64,000 nt of DNA from the NCBI RefSeq assembly GCF_905147365.1, contig NC_056428.1, positions 3,626,001 to 3,690,000 of the forward strand, given 5' to 3'. The DNA comes from Aricia agestis (taxonomy: Eukaryota > Arthropoda > Insecta > Lepidoptera > Lycaenidae). The position numbers were made by a program, and so were the translations under genes. Of the stretch, positions 56,659 through 64,000 are shown piece by piece. Positions within the stretch are counted from its first letter, which is position 1. Every line of letters begins with the position of its first letter. A model generated the notes under the pieces. It searched no databases and was not told where the DNA came from. It saw only the letters and a list, made by a program, of their open reading frames with translations.

Positions 56659-57948
56659 CGAGGGCTGCTATTTATGTATCCGGAATTAAAAAAAGAAACA
56701 AAAATATATCATTTAATATGGTTTTATTGCTTTTAAAAATATTCGCCGCGATGATCGACACACTTTTGCATACGCTGGAACCAATTTTCATAGCATTTTT
56801 TCCATTATGATTGAGGTATCTCCAAAACGTGCATTTTGAACGCATCAACAGCCTCTTCGCGGCTCGAAAAACGTTGACCACGTAATTTGTTCTTCGCGTA
56901 TGGAAATAAAAAGAAATCGTTAGGTGCCAAATCAGGGCTGTACGGCGGATGACCAGTCAATTCGATCTTTTGACCCTCCAAAAACTGAGTTGTTTCAGCT
57001 GAAGTGTGACAGCTAGCATTGTCGTGATGTAATATGATTCTGCGTTGTCGGTTGTCCTTTCTTATTTCTTCAAAGACTTCTGGTAAACAAATGGTCGTAT
57101 ACCATTCAGAATTAACCGTTTTACGATTCTCTAATGGCACTGTAGCCACATGTCCATTAATTCCAAAAAACAGGCGACCATTTGCTTCAAAGTACTTTTT
57201 GCACGAGTAACTTTTGTTGGTTTCGGCTCATCTTGGAACACCCACACCGTTGACTGTTGTTTAGTTTCGGGGTCATATGCATAGATCCAAGATTCATCAC
57301 CTGTGTAGATATTATAAACGGCTTTTGACGTACCACGGTTGTATTTTTTTATCATTTTTTGCACCAATCGACACGAGCCCGTTTTTGATCGATTGTCAAG
57401 TTGTGCGGAATCCAACGCGAACATATTTTTTTTACAGCCAAATGTTCGTGTAATATCTTATGTATGCTCGTCATACTTATGCCTAAGGACGCCTCTATCT
57501 CGCGATATGTAACATAACGATCACGCATTATTAGTTCCCGCACAGCATCTATATTTTGTGGGACAACAGCTGTTTTTGGGCGACCTTCTTTATTTTCATC
57601 CGTGAGCATAGACCGCCCACGATTAAACTCACTGTACCAGTGATAAACAGTGGTTTTTGATGGTGCTTCATCTCCAAAAGTTGCGGTGAGTTGAATAAAG
57701 CACTGTTGTTGATTTAGCCCACGCCGAAAATCGTAGTAAATCATTGCACGAAAATGTTCACGCGTTAAATCCATGGCAAATGAAGACACGCAATTTTCAA
57801 AATGACGCCACAATGGAAAAATAATTGACAGTCACATGAAACAAAATGTATTCTTCAACCAAAGAGTTCTATTTTCAAATGTTGTAATTACTTTTTAAAT
57901 ATTGTTCTTGTAAGTGGCCAGTTCCGGATACATAAATAGCAGCCCTCG
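56659..57948 (-). mobile_element. Second mariner copy, dead, 1290 bp
   Basis: Same ends and family as 47074-48365, reverse orientation, TA duplications at 56657-56658 and 57949-57950. It lies inside the left terminal repeat of the pogo-like element. Confidence 0.94.
56672..57774 (-). pseudogene. Mariner transposase pseudogene
   Basis: Nearly the same protein as the intact copy, read on the minus strand in pieces. It lost one A from a seven-A run near 57357 and one T from a seven-T run near 57168, each shifting the frame, and has a TCA-TAA stop near 56806 in place of TCA-GAA. D-containing motifs survive in the fragments. Confidence 0.92.
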
Positions 57949-58262
57949 TAGGAATGCCGGGGTAAATAGGCACAAAACTCGGATTTTCTAAACCGTTCTG
58001 TTCTTGCTTTACAGTCCTAAAGATTAAAACCTTTTTTTGAATTTTTGAACGAACCTGTATTTTTTTCTTCTGGCTACACTGAGAATTCAAGTCTACCAAT
58101 CAGGTTACAATAAAAAAAAAACCTTTCAAAGATAGGTCATGATGGACTTGCGGCTTTTGTGCAATTTAACTTTGTGTTTTTAAAGAGTTACACTGCGAAA
58201 AAGTGTTGAAATTGACGTGAATTGGATTATAATATTGTAATACGCCCTAAAGAAACGTGAAG

Positions 58263-58762
58263 GTAAGAAAATTATTGCGTAATTTCATTGAAAATCTTAG
58301 TTTTTCTAGAACACTAATTTTTAGATATTTTTTGCCATAATTGGAACGCGAAGGGGGAAAATTGGTTCATGAACTGCTATAATTGGAACAATACGGGGGA
58401 TATTTGGTAAGACTAACGGCCGTTCCCAATATTTGATCTATCTCTGGTTTTGTCCTACTAGAGATAGGAATAGCTCACAATTGACATAAAATATATGTCT
58501 CTAATGTCTAATCTGAGCTATTCCTATCTCTAGTAGGGCAAAACCAGAGATAGATCAAATATTGGGAACGGCCGTAAGGGGTAAGGTGGAATGTTCAAAT
58601 AGGGTTGTCAAAAATTTTAATTGTGCATTTATTTAGTTGCAATAATACTTTCTATTCTATTTGTAATTTTTAAAACACAATTTACTAACATCGAAGTTGG
58701 CAATAAAAACTTATTTTATTATTTTAGCGACACTTCATTATTTTCATTTTATTTTTTTTCAG
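58263..58762 (+). other. Likely 5' UTR intron of the pogo-like gene
   Basis: Donor AAG/GTAAGA at 58263 and acceptor TTTTTTTTCAG ending at 58762, one base before the ATG. The intron contains the second 158-bp MITE. Confidence 0.6.
58417..58574. mobile_element. Harbinger-like MITE, 158 bp, copy 2
   Basis: Same length and ends as 52536-52693, but the unique middle is in the opposite orientation. TAA on both sides (58414-58416, 58575-58577). Confidence 0.92.
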
Positions 58763-58763
58763 A

Positions 58764-60811
58764 ATGCCTCGTAACTACGTACCTAAACCGGGTGCTAAAA
58801 CCTATAAGAAATACGACGAACTCTTAATAAAGCAAGCCTTAGATGAGATAAAGTCAACGAAGAACAGCTTAAATTATGTAGCGGAAAAGTATAATATATC
58901 GAAATCAGTACTATGCCGTCACAAGAACCGAGTAATGAAGGCCCATGGTAGGCCAACAGCATTATCTAAAGAGGAAGAGCTACATATAGTTAAAAATTTA
59001 AATATCTGCGGTGATTGGGGCTACCCGTTAGATACAACAGATCTTAGATATATAATAAAAATGTATCTAGACTCATTGAATATTAACCACAAAAGATTTA
59101 AAAATAACTTTCCTGGTATAGACTACATTGATGGATTCTTGAAGAGACACGCTGATAAAATATCTCAAAGAATATGTCAGAACATCAAACGATCAAGGGC
59201 GGCTGTGTCTCCAGAGACAATAAAAGAAAATTTTGGCCAATTAGAAAAGTCTTTAGAGAATGTCCCAACCCCAAATATAATCAACTATGATGAGACTAAT
59301 CTCATAGATGATCCAGGTTGCAGGAAGGTGATCGTAAGGCGAGGGTGTAAGTACCCAGAACGTATAGTTAATCACTCGAAAGGATCAATATCTTTGATGA
59401 TGTCGGCCACAGCAGATGGTGAACTACTACCACCGTATGTTGTCTACAAGGCAGGTCATTTATATGATTCATGGACGATGGGGGGGCCAGATAATACAAG
59501 GTATAACAGGTCTTCATCTGGCTGGTTTGATGGCGGCACTTTTGAGGATTGGATAAAAACAATAGTCATACCTTTTTTTGATAAGAAAGACGGCAAAAAA
59601 ATTTTGATAGGAGACAATTTGTCCTCACATATTTCTATTCATGTAATAGAAGAATGCAAGAAAAGTAATGTCCATTTTGTTTTTCTGCCTGCAAATTCAA
59701 CGCATCTAACTCAGCCCTTAGACGTGGCATTATTCAGACCGATGAAGATGATTTGGCGTAATTTGTTGGACAAATGGAAGAGATCCGATGATGGAAGAGC
59801 TAAATCATGTGTACCGAAGGGATGTTTTCCACGGTTATTGAAGTTACTACTGAGTGAGGTGAGAGTTAATGCTGAAAAAAATGTAAAATCCGGATTTAGA
59901 AAATGTGGAATTGTCCCATTGGATGAGAATGAAGTTTTAGCAAGGCTTCCTCTGCAAGAAGAAGAAGCAGATGAGGAAAAGTTGACAGCTGTGAATGAAA
60001 GTTTTATGAAGTTCTTAAAAGAAATGCAATATGGATCTATGAATATTAAGGAGCCAACAAAAAAGAGAAAGCTAGAGATAGTGTCAGGAAAAAGTGTAAG
60101 TGCTGAGGATTTACAAATGAATCAAGATCAGGAATCTGGAACATCAAAAAAGAAAAGAACATGTAAGCAAAAAGAAGAATTGGAAACTCAAAAAGCAGAA
60201 AATAAAAAAAATATGTCTATAAAAGGAAAAGGAATTGGCAAAAAAACGAAACCTAAAACTGAAAGAAATGGAAGTGAAACCCAAGATTCTGATAGTATAA
60301 AACAGTATCAAAGCAAAGAGAACATTCAAGACGGTATTAACTGTAGAGAAATTGAAGAAAATATCCAAAGAGAACAGGACCTACTTAAAACAAAGGGTGA
60401 TTCAAGAACAGAGGAAGAGAGAACTAAAAAAAATGAAGCAAACATTTTTGACACTGTAAACGATCTGAATGTCGTGGTTTTGATTTTGATATTGAATCCA
60501 TGCCTATAATTTTTGATGAGAAATTGGATTACCAAGAAGTTATTGTACAAACTGATAGCCAAGAAAAGAAACAGAAGGAGAGTAAACAAAACTGCGACAA
60601 AGAAAATAATCCTCAAGTAAAAAAAAGAAATAACCCAGATATAAAAATTATATCGGATATAAAACTAAAATTGCCATTGCCTTTGAAAAAGACGAACAAA
60701 AATCTTATAATACTAAATAGTGAAAAACGTAATGCAACCCGTCTAATGAGAGAAAGAAGTCTGAGTATTTACACAGATACGGAAGAAATTTTGAAAATTT
60801 TAGAAGAATAA
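58764..60811 (+). CDS. Pogo/Tigger-like DDE transposase, one probable frameshift
   Basis: The first frame runs 581 codons to 60509. Residues 1-65 form a pipsqueak-type helix-turn-helix (KQALDEIKSTKNSLNYVAEK, ISKSVLCRHKNRVM), 70-150 a second DNA-binding region, and 165-380 the DDE_1 core with D176 (NYDETN), D284 (IGDNLSSHIS) and D320 (THLTQPLDVALFRPMK). A Lys/Glu-rich tail follows. Near 60470 the reading jumps: the next frame continues RGFDFDIESMPIIFDEK to TAA 60809-60811, and the first frame ends in an odd hydrophobic VVVLILILNPCL, so one base seems to be missing. Restored length would be about 682 residues. The catalytic core is intact, so it may still make an active or DNA-binding protein. 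It could be domesticated, but the terminal repeats argue for a plain transposon. Confidence 0.82.
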
Positions 60812-61451
60812 ATTTCTTGCTTAAGGATTAGGTATCGGTGAATATGTGAACTTACTGTATTTTTTTTTTCAAGAGGAATATTTATGTTTTGTTATTTTGT
60901 TAAGAACTCTTGCTAAAGATTTCATTCGTTATTTTTATCAAAAAAATAATACTTATAAATGGTCATAAGTGCTTACCTACCTTCTCATAGTTTTCTAAGC
61001 TAAATGCAATATATTTGCTACTAAGTACCTGAAATAAAAAATTGATCTCACAAAGGATAGCTTTAATTTATGACACAATACTTTATTTAACTAAATACCT
61101 AATTAAAACATAAAAATAAGTACTTACTTAGGTAACCTACTTGAGTTTTTTTCACTTGGTGCCTACTTTTGAAAGTGGCAGCCCTGGCCATAATTTCTAT
61201 TTCCCTCGGTCTCGAACCTATTATCCCCATCAGGGGTAAATTGGAATTCAACAAGGTTTTATTTGATTTTCTCAAAATATAACGATAATTTGGTAATCTA
61301 ACGCTATCTTACTTCTAAAACCGCTTACCATACATCCGCAAGTATACCTTGAATAACTCTGATCGTAACAGAAGAAGGTTTAATTTTTAATTGAAGTGGA
61401 AGATTGGACCAATTTACCCCGATTTACGGTATTTGAAGCCCTGATTCAAAG

Positions 61452-62460
61452 AGAAACTTATTTATATTCGCTAGTATTGCTTATTATAAACAATTTCTCC
61501 AATGTAACAATATACGGTAAAATCCAGGAAAGGTTAGTTTTTTAAGGTTTTATTGTTTTGCCATACATTTCTTTAAAGTATGAAAGAATATACTAAAATA
61601 TGACACTTTCCTTAAATTTGTCATATACGATTACTTTCCAGAAATGATTCTTTACCAGCAACACTATAAATTATTGATGCAATAATACAGGGTGTTTTTT
61701 TTGTGATTTTTTCTTACCTTCTACCCTCGTTAACTTTTTTCTCCTATGGTTTAGAGATTTTATGTCATACAAGAAAATGTACAACTGTTCAAGCCCTTTC
61801 ATTTGAAATATGTCTTAACGTGCTACAGCTTGGGTACGGGTCCCATACAAAAATGCCGCTTCTTCTTTTCGTAAAAGTTTCGGCTACTCGTCATTAGTGG
61901 CAGTGTCATCGCTCTGCACAGTCCCTATGTTTATCCACTTATCCATTTATAATAATTCTTTATTTCCTATAAATCAAGCAACGATAACGAATGACATTAA
62001 CAAGTCATTACCACGGTGCGTGGAGTCTACTAACATCGCCGCATTTAGCCAAAGAGGATTATAATATTATGAACTAACACATTTAGCTTTGAGGTATCAA
62101 ATCTTGCCATACCACGTTCATGCAAGTACACTCAGCAGTAATAAGTAGAGAAATAAGCTTATAATACATTATGTAGGTGAAGTCATGACTCATGAGCTAT
62201 TTTTTTACTATTACCATGGTGTGAAACTAGTGACTTTATCTTTCTTTGCCAATAAATTAACTTAGTTATTTTCTTATAACCTTTTTTTCCTCTTTGTAAA
62301 TCAGTCCCTTTAAACTTCTAATATATTAAAATATTTATTTATGAAAGGCGAAATTAAAGTCAACAAATTCTATTTAATATTGTTATTCACTAAACATTCT
62401 TTGGTACAATAAAATTTGTCTTACATTCACAATTAGTATCAAACACACTTTTCAAATGGT
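61452..62460. other. AT-rich sequence, one unidentified dispersed-looking segment
   Basis: 61690-61900 begins CAGGGTGTTTTTTTTGTG and looks like a mobile repeat, but its other end is not found. Nothing else recognised. Confidence 0.35.
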
Positions 62461-62720
62461 ACTATAATTTTTTTTTATATTGTCCACACACAATTTTTAG
62501 ATCCCGCGATGGGAAAACGGTCTTTGGCGCGATGAGCAGTGAGCAGCGCAGCTATGCCCGGTACGGGGGCACGATTTTATTGGTAGATCAGTGAACAGAC
62601 GGAGCACTATTGGTAGATGGCGGTCAGAAGGTAACACTTCATTAATTGCGCTGACTGCCTCCCGGCTCCCACAGGTTCGCCGTTCGCCTAACAATCTTTA
62701 AGTTGTACGTGGCCTATACA
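62461..62720. other. GC-rich island
   Basis: CCCGCGATGGGAAAACGGTC through CCTCCCGGCTCCCACAGGTT. Twice contains ATTGGTAGAT. No coding evidence; could be a promoter or an old insertion. Confidence 0.3.
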
Positions 62721-64000
62721 AATATTATAATATTGACATAATTTTTAACAAAAAACTATTTTCTTTGGTCATAATCTTTGTAAGAAATAGACAACAATTT
62801 TGGCAAGATAAAATTGGTGTACTTACATATTTTTTAAAATTAAAACATGGTTCCATTTCACCATAGAGTTTGATAGATTATCAAAAGAATTTATGAACAT
62901 TTATCCTAACATAAATTATTTTAGAAAATACTTTAAAAACTTTTTGGTTCCATTTTACTATTAACTCAGTATAAAAAACTTACCAAACCAAAATATTCTT
63001 CGAGTAAGAAATTAAAAATCATAAAAGTAACATTTTAAAAATTGGTTAAGAACTAAGAATAATTTATAATATTATTAGCATGTTTCAACTGAATACAAAT
63101 AGAGTTACAAAGTCATAATTATAGATGTGCATAAATAACATGCATATAATCAAAAGAACATTATACGAAGAATCAACTAATACAATACAACAATTAAATT
63201 TTGAACACAGCTATTCAATCAATACAATGGCACTGGTCTCAATATTAACTTAAATTAGTTACATTATAGTACTTACTCGTAAATCAATAATTGTTAAAAA
63301 TTATAGTTTTAAATATTATAACAAAAAATCATATTCAAGTCTGAAAAGCGTTCAAGAATGGGTAGTTTTAGACCAAGCTAGCCTTTTATAATAATCTAGG
63401 GTGAAAAGGACAAGTTGTTATAATAGTCAGTCACTAATTGAGAAGAGAAAATCAAGCTTGAATATGATTTTACCATAGCATATTAAATGGACTAAGCTCT
63501 TAGCCTTTCTTTATGGTCTTAAATAAGGCAACCGGTGTATTTAGGGTTGTGATGTCCAAGTTCAATAAGATTGCTTATTCAAAAAAAGGAACAATAAATT
63601 CTACATTCTGAAGTTGTCACCTTCTAAAATTCTAGATGTATTTTATAAGCAGAGAACAAGTTGAGTTCTAGCAGCTTGCTTCTTTTCATCACTCTCTTTT
63701 CAAGGCATCAGTCCATTTATATGCTATTAGCAAAAATTAAAATCGACAACATTGATAATGTTGTCGATTTTAATTTTTGTTTGTAGTAATGGCACTCCTA
63801 AAATACGCAATTCAATTTTCATTTAAATAATAAATAACAAAATACTCATTGTATCCATATGTAAAACTTGACTATGATACACAGACACAATAAAAGTCTA
63901 AAATCTTATGTATTATTATAATATAATATTTTGCAATCACAAAATTTTTTTTTGTTCCTTGTAATCATGATTTTTATTATTTTCCTGCTCTGGCATTTTT
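62721..64000 (-). other. AT-rich sequence, possible 3' UTR of a minus-strand gene
   Basis: At the right edge the minus strand reads KNARAGK followed by TAA (63978-64000), which could be the C-terminus of a gene continuing beyond the window, with this AT-rich stretch as its 3' UTR. The evidence is only seven codons. Confidence 0.15.
63731..63779. repeat. Perfect 23-bp palindrome
   Basis: CAAAAATTAAAATCGACAAC ATT, three-base centre GAT, then the exact complement. Confidence 0.93.

Larger units (their letters stand above)
56640..61429 (+). mobile_element. Pogo-like transposon with two nested insertions
   Basis: Left end CCGTAAAACGGGTAAAATAG, interrupted by the mariner after 18 bp; right end, inverted, CCGTAAATCGGGGTAAATTG. 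TA on both sides (56638-56639, 61430-61431). Without the mariner and the MITE it is about 3.3 kb and carries one spliced transposase gene. Confidence 0.8.
51220..61443. mobile_element. 10.2-kb hAT-like element packed with later insertions
   Basis: Left end CAGGGTTTCATAACG, right end (inverted) CAGGGCTTCAAATACCGG. Exact 8-bp duplications ATTCAAAG at 51212-51219 and 61444-61451 prove the outer borders. Both termini carry AACGGTAT/ACCGGTA words as expected of hAT subterminal sites. Inside sit a SINE-like repeat split by a LINE, a pogo-like transposon split by a mariner, and two MITEs. I found no hAT transposase, so the original element was probably non-autonomous or deleted. Confidence 0.88.

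Overview
The window is nuclear DNA from an insect, most likely a moth or butterfly. The reasons are spliced genes with short GT-AG exons, AT-rich introns crowded with small transposons, and several repeat families that I recognise as typical of Lepidoptera. These include a repeat with gene-like ends (start near GGTTCCGTACCC, end near GACTCGCACTTGGCC), tRNA-headed SINEs, R1-type and jockey/CR1-type LINEs, and mariner, piggyBac, pogo, hAT and Harbinger-like elements. I cannot name the species. All exon models were joined by eye from splice sites and reading phase.

Only two host genes are clear. They lie tail to tail. On the + strand, 2035-33110 holds the last 24 exons of the nucleoporin ELYS (AHCTF1/MEL-28). 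They cover the end of the helical ELYS domain, a very long disordered tail built from phase-2 exons with SR-TPE motifs and large acidic exons, and two AT-hook-like motifs just before the stop. The 5' half of the gene lies before the window. On the - strand, 50325 down to 34386 is a complete ten-exon gene for an SLC38A10-type amino-acid transporter of 906 residues. It has about eleven membrane segments and a 500-residue charged tail.

Layout: 1-1290 LINE remnant; 2035-4532 ELYS exons; 4533-15877 one giant ELYS intron filled with a split R1-type LINE, Harbinger-like MITEs, a decayed Mutator-type transposase fused to a YqaJ nuclease, and an internally deleted piggyBac; 15878-33110 remaining ELYS exons with hAT MITEs, a SINE and two large inverted repeats; 34386-50325 the transporter gene, whose introns hold a Tc1 remnant, SINEs, and in intron 1 a nested set ending in an intact mariner; 51220-61443 a 10.2-kb hAT-like element bounded by an 8-bp target duplication and stuffed with a LINE, a SINE-like repeat, a pogo-like transposon carrying a long transposase gene, a second dead mariner and two copies of one MITE; 61452-64000 AT-rich sequence without a recognisable gene, possibly the 3' end of a minus-strand gene beyond the window.

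The most interesting points are: the inverted repeats flanking the ELYS AT-hook exon; tandem exon duplications in both host genes; a furin-like site plus cysteine pair in the probably luminal tail of the SLC38A10-like protein; the precisely reconstructable transposon nests; the hairpin clusters at both ends of the piggyBac element; and the intact mariner beside a near-identical dead copy.
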